Assembly: GCF_900090275.1 (NCBI RefSeq)
Contig: NZ_LT607755.1
Coordinates: 5,022,001-5,086,000, forward strand
DNA: 64,000 nucleotides
Source: Micromonospora zamorensis
GTDB lineage: Bacteria; Actinomycetota; Actinomycetes; Mycobacteriales; Micromonosporaceae
Direction: 5' to 3'
Of this stretch, positions 32,689-41,128 are shown piece by piece. Within the stretch, counting starts at the first letter, position 1, and each line of letters starts with the position of its first letter. The position numbers and the translations under genes are program-made. A model generated the notes under the pieces. The model had not been told where the DNA came from and made no database searches. It saw nothing but the letters and a program-made list of their open reading frames with translations.

Positions 32689-34176
32689 TCAGGCGTTGTC
32701 GGCGATGCCGAGGCCCTCGGCGACCCGCCGGCCGTAGGCGTCGTCGCACTGGCTGAAGTGCCAGACCATCTTCTCCTGGATCTGCTTGTCGCACTGACCC
32801 AGCAGGTTGATCATGTTTTTCACCAGGTCGTCGCGCTCCCACTGCGGCATGGTGCGGAAGCGCTCACCCGCCTGGGCGTAGTTGTTCTGCCGCTCGATCG
32901 GCGCCCGCATGACCCGGCCCGAGACGAACGGTTGGTATTCCCGGTACGACTCGTCAGCCTGCTGCAGACCGGCCACCGAGGACGGTTCGAAGTTGATGTG
33001 GGGGTTGCCGCCCCGGCTGTCCACCCCGTACGCCATCTGACCACCGTCCTGATTGGTGTTCACCTGGACGTCCTCGCGGGGGGCGTTGATCGGCAACTGG
33101 AGGTAGTTCGGGCCGACCCGGTAACGCTGGGTGTCCGAGTAGGAGAAGGTGCGCCCGACCAGCATCTTGTCGTCGGAGAAGTCGAGGCCGTCGACCAGCA
33201 CGCCGGTGCCGAACGCGATCTGCTCGTTCTCGTTGTGGAAGTTGCCGACGTTGCGGTTGAGGGTCATCAGGCCGACCGGAAGCAGCGGGAACACGTCCTC
33301 GGGCCAGGTCTTGGTGTCGTCCAACGGGTCGAAGTCCAGCTCCGGGTGCTCGTCGTCGCTCATGAGCTGGACGTTCAGCTCCCACTGCGGGTATTCGCCG
33401 CGCTCGATCGCCTCGTAGAGGTCCTTGGAGGCGTGGCCCAACTCGCGCGCCTGGATGGCGGCGGCCTGCTCCTCGGTCAGCGACTCGATGCCCTGCCGCG
33501 ACTTCCAGTGGTACTTGACCAGCACGCCCTCGCCCGCGGCGTTGACCATGCGGTACGTGTTCACGCCGAAGCCGTCCTGCGTCCGGTAGTTGGCCGGGAT
33601 GCCGCGCGGGCTGAACAGCCAGGTCAGCATGTGCATCGACTCGGGAGTGTTGGACATGAAGTCGAAGATCCGGTTCGGCTCCTGCCGGAAGGTCACCGGG
33701 TCCGGCTTCAGCGAGTGGATGACGTCGGGGAACTTGATCGCGTCCCGGATGAAGAAGACCGGCAGGTTGTTGCCGACGAGGTCCCAGTTGCCGTCCTCGG
33801 TGCGGAACTTGACGGCGAAGCCACGCGGGTCGCGGGTGGCCTCGGAGGAGTCCCGCCCGCCGATGACGGTGGAGAAGCGGAGGCTGACCGGGGTCTTCGT
33901 GCCCCGGGTCTGGAACAGCTTGGCCCGGGTGTAGGTCGCGGCCGGCTCGTCGCCGATCGTCCCGTACGCCTCGAACTCGCCGTGCGCGACGAAACCGCGC
34001 GCGTGCACCACCCGCTCGGGGATCCGCTCCCGGTCGAAGTGGCTGATCTTCTCCAGGAAGTGGTAGTTCTCCAGCGTCGCGGGCCCCCGGGAGCCAACCG
34101 TCCGCTGCTGCTGGTTGTTGTGCACGGGGTGACCCTGCCGGGTGGTGAGGATCGGCTTGCTGGTCTGTGGGTGCAT
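32689..34176 (-). CDS. katA: Monofunctional heme catalase (small-subunit type)
   Basis: 495 aa from ATG 34176, typical of clade-3 catalases. The active-site His is in RVVHARG (about residue 58) with [11 protein letters not shown]. The conserved Asn is in [17 protein letters not shown]. The heme-ligand Tyr is in [23 protein letters not shown] (the R-x-F-x-Y pattern). It degrades hydrogen peroxide in the cytoplasm. A -35 TTGACT (34206-34211, - strand) and a weak -10 TTGGGT 17 bases on would place transcription start at the ATG, so it may be leaderless. No Fur-like regulator gene is adjacent. Confidence 0.95.
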   Translation of the reverse strand: MHPQTSKPILTTRQGHPVHNNQQQRTVGSRGPATLENYHFLEKISHFDRERIPERVVHARGFVAHGEFEAYGTIGDEPAATYTRAKLFQTRGTKTPVSLRFSTVIGGRDSSEATRDPRGFAVKFRTEDGNWDLVGNNLPVFFIRDAIKFPDVIHSLKPDPVTFRQEPNRIFDFMSNTPESMHMLTWLFSPRGIPANYRTQDGFGVNTYRMVNAAGEGVLVKYHWKSRQGIESLTEEQAAAIQARELGHASKDLYEAIERGEYPQWELNVQLMSDDEHPELDFDPLDDTKTWPEDVFPLLPVGLMTLNRNVGNFHNENEQIAFGTGVLVDGLDFSDDKMLVGRTFSYSDTQRYRVGPNYLQLPINAPREDVQVNTNQDGGQMAYGVDSRGGNPHINFEPSSVAGLQQADESYREYQPFVSGRVMRAPIERQNNYAQAGERFRTMPQWERDDLVKNMINLLGQCDKQIQEKMVWHFSQCDDAYGRRVAEGLGIADNA

Positions 34177-34314
34177 CACCCCACCCAACCGCCTTTTCTG
34201 GAATGAGTCAAGTTTCAGTGGGACGGTGAGCTGCGTCTCTCGTCAGGAAAGTGTCCCGAATCGGGATTGGCGATCAGTGCGCGGAGGGAATACCAGGAGA
34301 CGAAGGAGGAGCCC

Positions 34315-34908
34315 ATGTCGCCCACTCAGGTAATCGTCATCGTGCTCGTCGTCCTGGTGCTCGTCGCGGCGGCCGCCCTGGCCGTGCGGCAGCTCGGCCG
34401 CCGTCGCGCGCTGCGCAGCAAGTTCGGGCCGGAGTACGACCGGGTGGTGGCGGAGCAGGACAGCCGGTCCGCCGCGGAGCGCGAACTGCGCGATCGGGAA
34501 CGCCGGCACGCCGAGCTCTCGCTCACCCCGCTCAGCCCGGAGTCCCGGGCCCGCTACAGCGCCGCCTGGGAGGAACTCCAGGTCCGCTTCATCGACTCAC
34601 CCGGCGAGACCGTCGGCGACGCAGACGAACTGGTCACCCGGCTCATCGAGGAGCAGGGCTACCCGACCGGCGACTTCTCCGACCAGATCGCCCACCTCTC
34701 CGTCGAGCACGCCCGCACGCTGAGCAACTACCGGGACGCGCACGACATCCACCTGCGCAACACCCGAGGCGAGGCCAGCACCGAGGAGCTCCGGCAGGCG
34801 GTCGTCCACTACCGGGCACTCTTCGCCGACCTGCTCGGCGAGGAACCGCTCGGGCAGCACACGCCCGACCAGCCACACCACCCGGACCACGACGCCACGA
34901 GCCGCTGA
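34315..34908 (+). CDS. Membrane-anchored protein with unnamed WxxLQxRFxDxP domain
   Basis: 197 aa from ATG 34315 (AAGGAGGAG upstream). One N-terminal membrane helix (VIVIVLVVLVLVAAAALAV) is followed by a basic segment and then a cytoplasmic helical domain of about 120 residues. Its clear motifs are YSAAWEELQVRFIDSP, GDADELVTRLIEEQGYP and LRQAVVHYRALFADLL. The next gene repeats the first and last of these motifs, so the two share a domain that I cannot assign to a named family. Heads a two-gene operon beside catalase, hinting at stress or envelope roles (inference only). Confidence 0.7.
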   Translation: MSPTQVIVIVLVVLVLVAAAALAVRQLGRRRALRSKFGPEYDRVVAEQDSRSAAERELRDRERRHAELSLTPLSPESRARYSAAWEELQVRFIDSPGETVGDADELVTRLIEEQGYPTGDFSDQIAHLSVEHARTLSNYRDAHDIHLRNTRGEASTEELRQAVVHYRALFADLLGEEPLGQHTPDQPHHPDHDATSR

Positions 34909-34919
34909 GGAGGCCACCG

Positions 34920-35933
34920 ATGCGCCAGGATGAGCAACAGGTGAGCAACGACCATCCGGAGGCCGTCCGGTCCGCACCCGTGCCGGTACCCCCGGCCGAC
35001 GACCGGACCAACCGCTCCGACGCCCCGGAGGACGCCGTCGACGAGCGGGACACCTTCGACGAGCAGGCCACCGACCCGGACCGGACGAACGGCACCGAAC
35101 GGGATGCCGCATACGACCCGGTCGACGACGAGCGGGCCGACGACGTCGACCCGCGCCAGCGGCGGGACGACCGGTCCACCGACGAGGGCGGTTTCCACGA
35201 GCCGGGGCCGCTGCCGACGACGTTCGGCGCCACCACGGTGGCCGACGCGGTGGCCGCCTCCGCGCTGGCCAGCCCGCGCCCGCAGGACCAGCCGGACCCC
35301 CGGGCCGAGCGGACTGCCCAGCCGGGTGACGGCGCCGAGGACGGTGAGCGTGAGGGCCTGCGCGCCGACCCCACGGCCGAGCTGCACCGCCGCGACACCG
35401 ATGTCGACGACGACGCGGACCTCGACGACCGCGCCGACGCGGACACCTCCGCGCGGACCTTCGTAGCGCCGGGGAGCACGGACGGCGCTCCCGAGCGACG
35501 CGACGACCTGACCGGCGACCCGGACGTCACGGCCGGCTACGGCAGCGCCACGCCGGAGATGGTCGACCCGGACGCGGACGGCGAACCGGTCACCACCGAC
35601 GGCACCAGCACCTCGCTGGCGTCAGCCGGGACGTCGCAGCCCGCCGGGTCGACGGTCGCGGCGGGGGCGGCCACGCTCCTGGACACGGACACCGCGCAGG
35701 GCTTCCGGGACCGCTGGCGGGACGTGCAGCTGCGCTTCGTCGACGATCCGCAGGCGGCGGCCGGCGAGGCGCAGTCGCTGGTGGAGGAGGCCATCCAGGC
35801 CCTCTCCTCTGCACTGGCCGCGCAGAAGACCACGCTGGGCGGGTGGCAGGACGCCGGCTCGGCCGACACCGAGCAACTGCGGATGGCCGTACGCAATTAC
35901 CGGGACTTCCTGGACCGCGTACTGGGTCGCTGA
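34920..35933 (+). CDS. Acidic disordered protein with C-terminal WxxVQxRFxDxP domain
   Basis: 337 aa from ATG 34920 (GAGGAGG upstream), 11 bases after the previous gene. Residues 1-250 are very rich in Asp, Glu, Arg, Thr and Pro and are probably disordered. The last 85 residues form a helical domain: FRDRWRDVQLRFVDDP, AQSLVEEAIQALSSALAAQK, then EQLRMAVRNYRDFLDRVLG. This matches the domain of the upstream membrane-anchored protein. No signal peptide. The shared module suggests the two proteins are partners or compete for the same ligand. Function unknown. Confidence 0.7.
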   Translation: MRQDEQQVSNDHPEAVRSAPVPVPPADDRTNRSDAPEDAVDERDTFDEQATDPDRTNGTERDAAYDPVDDERADDVDPRQRRDDRSTDEGGFHEPGPLPTTFGATTVADAVAASALASPRPQDQPDPRAERTAQPGDGAEDGEREGLRADPTAELHRRDTDVDDDADLDDRADADTSARTFVAPGSTDGAPERRDDLTGDPDVTAGYGSATPEMVDPDADGEPVTTDGTSTSLASAGTSQPAGSTVAAGAATLLDTDTAQGFRDRWRDVQLRFVDDPQAAAGEAQSLVEEAIQALSSALAAQKTTLGGWQDAGSADTEQLRMAVRNYRDFLDRVLGR

Positions 35934-35950
35934 GTCTCACGACCGACAAG

Positions 35951-35982
35951 GGGGCGCTCCGGCCGGATGGCCGGGGCGCCCC
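35951..35982 (+). terminator. Hairpin ending the 34315-35933 operon
   Basis: A 14-bp stem (35951-35964 with 35969-35982, one G-T pair, 4-base loop) lies 17 bases past the stop and is followed by TTGCC. The remaining sequence to 36119 contains a TTGAAA element (36047-36052) and TACGGC 17 bases downstream, a weak promoter candidate for the symporter gene. Confidence 0.6.
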
Positions 35983-36119
35983 TTGCCGTCGGCAGCCTGT
36001 CGGACCGCCCGAACGGAGCCGAACACACCGGATCCATCCAGGGGGATTGAAACCGCCCGTCCGGGGTAATACGGCGCGCGCGTACAGCCAGCGTGGACGT
36101 CGGCACGAGGGGTGACGGG

Positions 36120-37778
36120 ATGGACGGCGACGGTCTCCGGCTCAACATGAACGGCCTGGACTACCTGATTCTGGCGCTGTACTTCGTCACCGTCCTCGGG
36201 GTCGGCTTCGCCGCTCGCCGGGCGATCCGGACCAGCGTCGACTTCTTCCTCTCCGGCCGTTCCCTGCCGGCCTGGGTGACCGGTCTCGCCTTCGTCTCGG
36301 CGAACCTGGGCGCGTTGGAGATCATCGGAATGGCCGCGAACGGGGCCCAGTACGGTGTGATGACGGTCCACTACTACTGGATCGGCGCCGTCCCGGCCAT
36401 GGTCTTCCTGGGCATCGTGATGATGCCCTTCTACTACGGCTCCAAGGTCCGCAGCGTGCCGGAATACCTGCGGTTGCGGTTCAACCGCCCCACCCACCTG
36501 CTCAACGCGCTCAGCTTCGCCGTCGCCCAGGTGCTGATCGCCGGTGTCAACCTCTACGCGCTGGCCCTCGTCATGCAGGCGCTGCTCGGCTGGCCGCTCT
36601 GGACGGCGATCGTGGTCGGCGCGGCGATCGTGCTGGCGTACATCACCATCGGTGGCCTGTCCGGGGCGATCTACAACGAGGTGCTCCAGTTCTTCGTCAT
36701 CCTGGCCGGTCTCATCCCGGTCACCGTGATCGGCCTGGTCAAGGTCGGCGGGTGGAACGGTCTGATGGACGCGGTCGGCGACACCAAACTCGGCGAGGCG
36801 GGCCTGCACGCGTGGCAGGACACCGGCAGCACCGCCAACCCGCTGGGCGCGCACTGGATCGGCATCGTCTTCGGCCTGGGCTTCGTCCTGTCGTTCGGCT
36901 ACTGGACGACGAACTTCGCCGAGGTGCAGCGGGCCCTCTCGGCCAAGAACATGAGCGCCGCCCGGCGTACGCCGATCATCGCCGCGTACCCGAAGCTGTT
37001 CATCCCCCTGGTCACGATCATCCCCGGTCTGGTGGCCCTGGTGACGGTGAAGGGGCTCGGCGCGGAGAGCGGCGACCTCCAGTACAACAACGCCATCCCG
37101 CTGCTGATGCGCGACCTGCTCCCCAACGGTGTGCTCGGGGTCGCGGTCACCGGCCTGCTCGCCTCGTTCATGGCTGGCATGGCGGCCAACGTGAGCGGCT
37201 TCAACACCGTCTTCACCTACGACATCTGGCAGGCGTACATCCGCCGTGACCGGTCGGACGAGTACTACCTGCGGATCGGCCGGTGGGCGACGGTCGGCGC
37301 CGTGGTGATCGGGATCGGCACCGCGTTCATCGCGGCCGGGTTCAGCAACATCATGAACTACATCCAGGCGCTCTTCTCCGTCTTCAACGCGCCGCTGTTC
37401 GCCACCTTCATCATCGGCATGTTCTGGAAGCGGATGACCGCGCTGGCCGGCTTCTGGTCGCTGTTGCTCGGCACCCTGGTGTCACTGAGCCTCTACCTGC
37501 TCTACAAGGGCGGAGTGATCGATTTCAACTCCGACCTGGAGGAGAGCTTCTGGGGTGCCGGCCTCGCCTTCGTCACGGCGGTGGTGGTCGCCGCGATCAT
37601 CACCCCGCTCACCGCGCCCAAGCGGGACGAGGAACTGCGCGGGCTGGTCTACGGGATGGGCGGCATCGACCTGAAGGGCGACGTGCTCGCCGGCGACGCC
37701 GTCTGGTACCGCTCCCCCGTGCTCCTCGGCGTGATCGCGGTCGCGCTGGCCGCCCTCTTCTACATCCCGGTCTTCTAG
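36120..37778 (+). CDS. Sodium:solute symporter (SSS family)
   Basis: 552 aa from ATG 36120 (GAGGGG upstream; GTG 36093 is an alternative). Thirteen to fourteen membrane helices of the LeuT-like SSS fold, with DFFLSGRSLPAWVTGLAFVSANLGALE near the N terminus and SVPEYLRLRFNRP in the second loop. A later ASFMAGMAANVSGFNTVF helix also matches the family. It imports a solute with sodium. The C terminus ends with a short extra-membrane segment and a final helix. Sequence resembles sugar-transporting SSS members, but the solute is not certain. Operon with the small membrane protein at 37794. Confidence 0.88.
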   Translation: MDGDGLRLNMNGLDYLILALYFVTVLGVGFAARRAIRTSVDFFLSGRSLPAWVTGLAFVSANLGALEIIGMAANGAQYGVMTVHYYWIGAVPAMVFLGIVMMPFYYGSKVRSVPEYLRLRFNRPTHLLNALSFAVAQVLIAGVNLYALALVMQALLGWPLWTAIVVGAAIVLAYITIGGLSGAIYNEVLQFFVILAGLIPVTVIGLVKVGGWNGLMDAVGDTKLGEAGLHAWQDTGSTANPLGAHWIGIVFGLGFVLSFGYWTTNFAEVQRALSAKNMSAARRTPIIAAYPKLFIPLVTIIPGLVALVTVKGLGAESGDLQYNNAIPLLMRDLLPNGVLGVAVTGLLASFMAGMAANVSGFNTVFTYDIWQAYIRRDRSDEYYLRIGRWATVGAVVIGIGTAFIAAGFSNIMNYIQALFSVFNAPLFATFIIGMFWKRMTALAGFWSLLLGTLVSLSLYLLYKGGVIDFNSDLEESFWGAGLAFVTAVVVAAIITPLTAPKRDEELRGLVYGMGGIDLKGDVLAGDAVWYRSPVLLGVIAVALAALFYIPVF

Positions 37779-37793
37779 GAAAGGGGTCGGCAG

Positions 37794-38102
37794 ATGGACA
37801 ACCACAGCCAGCCGGCACAGGACCCGCTGATCGACGAGTCGGAGGCGGAGCAACGGCGGTCCGCCGCGGCCCGGCTGTTCGACATCCGCCGGGTGATCGG
37901 TGGCCTCTTCGTGGCGTACGGGATCATCGTGACGCTGATCGGCATCTTCGACAGCCGGGCCGAGATCGACAAGGCCGAGGGTGTGCGGATCAACCTGTGG
38001 GCCGGGCTGTCGATGCTCGTCTTCGGCCTGCTCATGCTGCTCTGGCAGTGGCTGCGTCCCGCGGACCCGCCGGCCCCGAACGAGCAGCCCCCCGGGAGCT
38101 GA
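37794..38102 (+). CDS. Small two-helix membrane protein following the symporter
   Basis: 102 aa, AAAGGGG before the ATG and 15 bases past the symporter stop. Two hydrophobic helices (VIGGLFVAYGIIVTLIGIF and LWAGLSMLVFGLLMLLW) are joined by an acidic loop, with a Pro-rich tail. This layout and position recall accessory subunits encoded next to SSS transporters, but no known domain is recognisable. Confidence 0.75.
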   Translation: MDNHSQPAQDPLIDESEAEQRRSAAARLFDIRRVIGGLFVAYGIIVTLIGIFDSRAEIDKAEGVRINLWAGLSMLVFGLLMLLWQWLRPADPPAPNEQPPGS

Positions 38103-38135
38103 CCCCTGGCCGCACGGCCTGACCGCACGGCATGA

Positions 38136-38165
38136 GCACGGCCCGGCCTGACCGCCGGGCCGTGC
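38136..38165 (+). terminator. Hairpin after the symporter operon
   Basis: GCACGGCCCGGC (38136-38147) and its exact complement (38154-38165) form a 12-bp stem with a 6-base loop. Related GCACGGC words occur several times in the flanking 40 bases. Confidence 0.65.
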
Positions 38166-38234
38166 GGCATGAGCGCGGCACGAAGGGGTACGCGAGGGAA
38201 TCCAGGCACCGTGTCGGACCCAGGAGGCAGCACC

Positions 38235-38621
38235 ATGACCGATCGCGATCGCCAACCGCCGCTGGAGGACAGCCCGGAGGTGGCCTCGGCGGTGGATGAT
38301 GACATCACCGTCTCGCAGTTTCGGACCGGAGGTGGGCCCGACCGGGACACTCCGGGCTTCGCCGAACCCCGCAGCCGACCCGACGACCTCGCTCCGGACA
38401 CCGACGAGCTGATCGGCGACCCGTACGCCGCCGGCACCGGGGCGACCGGGACGGGCACCGGCGCTGGCGGGGACAACATCCGCACCGGGAGCGAACAGCC
38501 CTGGGAGCCGGAGGACCTGGTGATGGCCCGCGGGCAGGACCTCACGCCGGAAAACCTGGAGAAGGCCCGCCGTGACCTGGCCGAGCAGGGCCGGGCGGCG
38601 ATCGAGCGCACCGTGCCCTGA
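38235..38621 (+). CDS. Hypothetical acidic hydrophilic protein
   Basis: 128 aa from ATG 38235 (CAGGAGGCAG upstream). No signal peptide or membrane helix. Acidic, with Gly/Thr-rich centre (GTGATGTGTGAGG) and a C-terminal helix ARGQDLTPENLEKARRDLAEQG. It stands alone between two hairpins. I do not recognise a family. The good ribosome-binding site and codon bias support a real gene. Confidence 0.6.
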   Translation: MTDRDRQPPLEDSPEVASAVDDDITVSQFRTGGGPDRDTPGFAEPRSRPDDLAPDTDELIGDPYAAGTGATGTGTGAGGDNIRTGSEQPWEPEDLVMARGQDLTPENLEKARRDLAEQGRAAIERTVP

Positions 38622-38633
38622 TCGGGCAAGGGG

Positions 38634-38672
38634 GGGTCCCCGGCCCGACCAGAACGGTCGGACCGGGGACCC
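38634..38672 (+). terminator. Long hairpin after the 38235 gene
   Basis: GGGTCCCCGG (38634-38643) pairs with CCGGGGACCC (38663-38672), and an inner CCGACC/GGTCGG stem extends the fold. It is 12 bases past the stop codon. Confidence 0.7.
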
Positions 38673-38683
38673 GGGGGGAACCT

Positions 38684-38716
38684 GCCGCCGGCAGTGCCTC
38701 ACCAACTGCCGGCGGC
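38684..38716 (-). terminator. Hairpin after the cellulase gene
   Basis: GCCGCCGGCAGT (38684-38695) and ACTGCCGGCGGC (38705-38716) form a perfect 12-bp stem with a 9-base loop, 22 bases past the cellulase stop on the - strand. Confidence 0.7.
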
Positions 38717-38738
38717 CGGTGGGTGTGAAGCGTTCCGG

Positions 38739-40514
38739 TCAGAGAGCCGGGTACGCGTTGCGCATGAGCTCCTGGAACTGGGCGGAGAACCACGCACCGG
38801 AGATCGGCGCGTCCGGCAGAGCCCCGGACGGGTTGTTGCCGTTGCGGGCGTTACCGCCGTACGTCGGGTCGCACATCCGGTCGAAGCCCTTGCCCTCGTT
38901 GTTCGGGATCTCCTTGCTGGAGCCGTCCGACTCACCCGGCGGCTTCACCCAGACGTAGGCGTCGATGCCCGTCGCCGGGTTGGCCCGCGGCCGCTCGCCG
39001 AGGCCGGCGCCGGCCTGGTTGCACCAGTTGCCGAGGTGGGCCCGGCGGTCGATGCGGCCTCCGTTGACGTACGTGTCGACGCTGGTCGTGGCACCCGGCC
39101 CGGTGGGCCGCGCGGAGCCGCCCCACCCGTTGCGGGAGGTGTCGATCAGCATGCCGATGTTGGAGTTGAAGCCGACCGAGACCAGCTTCGTGCGGAACGC
39201 CTGGGCGAAGGACAGCTCGTCGACGTAGAAGTTCCAGTCGACCCACTTGGACTGCCGCACCGTCTGACCGTTCACGTTGTCCGTGACCTTGAAGTACGGC
39301 TCAGTCAGCGCCGAGTAGTTGGCGGTGTTGGTGATGAACCCGTGCACGTTGTTGACAGTGCTGCCAGAGGCCACCGCGGCGGTCTTCAGGATGTCGGCGG
39401 TCGGGCCGAAGTTGGAGTCCCAACCGAGCCAGCCGTGGTGACCGGCGTCGATGTAGTTGTAGACGTTGCCGATCGCGCCCAGCTTGGCGAGGGCGTAGCC
39501 GACGCCGTTGACGTACGCGCCGTTGGCCTTGACCGTGTCGCACATGACAGTGCCGCCGGGCTGACCGGACGTGTTGGTGACCAGGTTCGGCAGCGAGTCG
39601 ATCTCGATGACGTTGATGATCCGCAGGCTGCTGTACTTCGACTCACCCTGGATCGCGGCGATCGGGTCGATGTACTGGGCCTTGTACTTGGGCAGCTCGT
39701 CCGGGCCCAGCTCACCGTTGGAGGCGAGCGCGGAGCAGTCCCGGCCGGGCAGGTTGTAGATCACGAACTGGATGTAGCCGGCGCCCTGACGCAGCGCCTC
39801 GTCCAGGTGCTCACGCACGCCGAAGGCGCCGTTGGAGCTGCTGTCCGGCGTGCCGTTGATCGCGGCGATCCGGTCCAGCCAGACGGCGGTGGGGTTGTTG
39901 GAGACCCGGCTTCCGCCGGCCTCGGCGTCCGCCTTGGCCTTCCACTCCGGGTTCACGTACCCGCGCGCCCCGGCGTAGGGGTTGTCGACCTTGGTGCCGG
40001 GCGGCGGCGTGGTGGGCGGCGGGTCGGTGGGCGGAGGGTCGGTGGGCGGAGGCGTGGTCGGCGGGGGCGTGGTCGGCGGGGTGGTGCCACCGTTGCAGAC
40101 CACGCCGTTCAGGGTGAACGAGGTCGGCTTCGGGTTGCTGCCGCTCCACGCGCCGTTGAAGCCGATGCTCGTCGACGCGCCGGTGGCGAGGGTGCCGTTG
40201 TAGGACAGGCTCTTGGCGGTGACCTGGCTGCCGGACTGGGTGAACTCCGCCGACCAGCCCTGCTGCACGCGCTGGCTGGAGTTGGGGAAGGTCCAGCCCA
40301 GCGTCCAGCCGTTGAGCGGGTCACCGACGTTCTTGATGGTGACGCTGGCGGTGAAGCCGCCGGGCCACTCGTTGCTCGTGTAGGCGATGTCGCACTGAGT
40401 CGCGGCCTGCGCCGCGGTGACCGGAATCGTCACCAACCCGCCGGCGACCAGGACACCCGCGCCGGCGAGCGCCATGGTCCGGCGTGGGCCGGACAGCCTT
40501 CTCCACACATTCAT
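38739..40514 (-). CDS. Secreted GH6 cellulase with N-terminal CBM2
   Basis: 591 aa from ATG 40514 (AAGGAG 8 bases upstream); the ORF continues upstream but without a signal. Signal peptide to about residue 38 (VTAAQAA). A family-2 cellulose-binding module (about 39-140; two Cys, NEWPGGF, NGWTLGW) and a Thr/Pro linker (TTPPPTTPPPTDPPP, 143-170) precede the GH6 catalytic domain. Its hallmarks are VIYNLPGRDCSALASNGE, HHGWLGWDSN, IDTSRNGWGG and VKPPGESDGSS. It probably releases cellobiose from cellulose outside the cell. Its promoter carries a CebR-like operator 248 bases upstream of the start. Confidence 0.96.
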   Translation of the reverse strand: MNVWRRLSGPRRTMALAGAGVLVAGGLVTIPVTAAQAATQCDIAYTSNEWPGGFTASVTIKNVGDPLNGWTLGWTFPNSSQRVQQGWSAEFTQSGSQVTAKSLSYNGTLATGASTSIGFNGAWSGSNPKPTSFTLNGVVCNGGTTPPTTPPPTTPPPTDPPPTDPPPTTPPPGTKVDNPYAGARGYVNPEWKAKADAEAGGSRVSNNPTAVWLDRIAAINGTPDSSSNGAFGVREHLDEALRQGAGYIQFVIYNLPGRDCSALASNGELGPDELPKYKAQYIDPIAAIQGESKYSSLRIINVIEIDSLPNLVTNTSGQPGGTVMCDTVKANGAYVNGVGYALAKLGAIGNVYNYIDAGHHGWLGWDSNFGPTADILKTAAVASGSTVNNVHGFITNTANYSALTEPYFKVTDNVNGQTVRQSKWVDWNFYVDELSFAQAFRTKLVSVGFNSNIGMLIDTSRNGWGGSARPTGPGATTSVDTYVNGGRIDRRAHLGNWCNQAGAGLGERPRANPATGIDAYVWVKPPGESDGSSKEIPNNEGKGFDRMCDPTYGGNARNGNNPSGALPDAPISGAWFSAQFQELMRNAYPAL

Positions 40515-41128
40515 GCCACTGATCTCCTTGGGCGAGACCGGGCCCGCGTACGGCCCGGCGAGACGGCCCGGCGGGCGTCCTGAACGGACGGCCTCCGGCG
40601 CCAACGGGAATCTTTGGGGGGCGCCCGACCCGGACGGGCGATGGTGGTGGTGGTGCGCGGCCGATGCGTCGGCCGGTCGATCGGCGGCGGGACGTCGCCC
40701 GGTGAACCGGTGCCCTCGACTCCCAGCCTGCGCGGTGTGGCTCACCTCACCGCGTTGGACGATTCTCGCATGGGAGCGCTTCCATGGCAATGGCTCGATG
40801 CGTTGCGCGCGCCGGCCGTCCCTCGCCCGTTTCGGACGATACCCCCGAGTGCGCTCGGGCAGCACGTTGCGGACCGGAGCCGCCGGGACCGGATGAGCGG
40901 CGCGGGTCGGGCACGGGGAGGCCGGAACGCCGTGCGCCGCACGCAAGGGCGTCCCGCACCTGAGACGACACTGAGCACGGCGAAAGCCGCGTAGCACCCC
41001 TTCACCTCTTACCTGGATCAAAGGTCAAAACGCGAATCTTTCACTTCATAAGTCATGAAACCGTCTAACGTCGGTCTTAGCTCGGTTGTCGCCGGGCACA
41101 GGACAACAGGGATGGAGTGACGCAGGTC
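40515..41128. other. 614-bp intergenic region between cellulase and the repeat-protein gene
   Basis: Apart from the cellulase promoter (40762-40790), I see a 6-bp hairpin CCCGAG/CTCGGG at 40844-40859 and an AT-richer stretch at 41005-41080 that should hold the promoter of the 41129 gene. Within it TTCAT-AAGTC-ATGAA (41045-41059) is a 5-bp-arm inverted repeat, and TAACGT (41066-41071) is a possible -10. No convincing small gene on either strand. The cellulase mRNA would have a leader of roughly 240 bases. Confidence 0.6.
40762..40790 (-). promoter_or_regulatory. Cellulase promoter with CebR-like operator in the spacer
   Basis: On the - strand, -35 TTGCCA (40790-40785) and -10 GAGAAT (40767-40762) are separated by exactly 17 bases. 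That spacer contains the 14-bp palindrome TGGAAGCGCTCCCA (40784-40771). It differs in one base from the known CebR box TGGGAGCGCTCCCA of streptomycetes. CebR is a cellobiose-responsive LacI-type repressor. Repressor binding here would block RNA polymerase directly. Confidence 0.7.
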
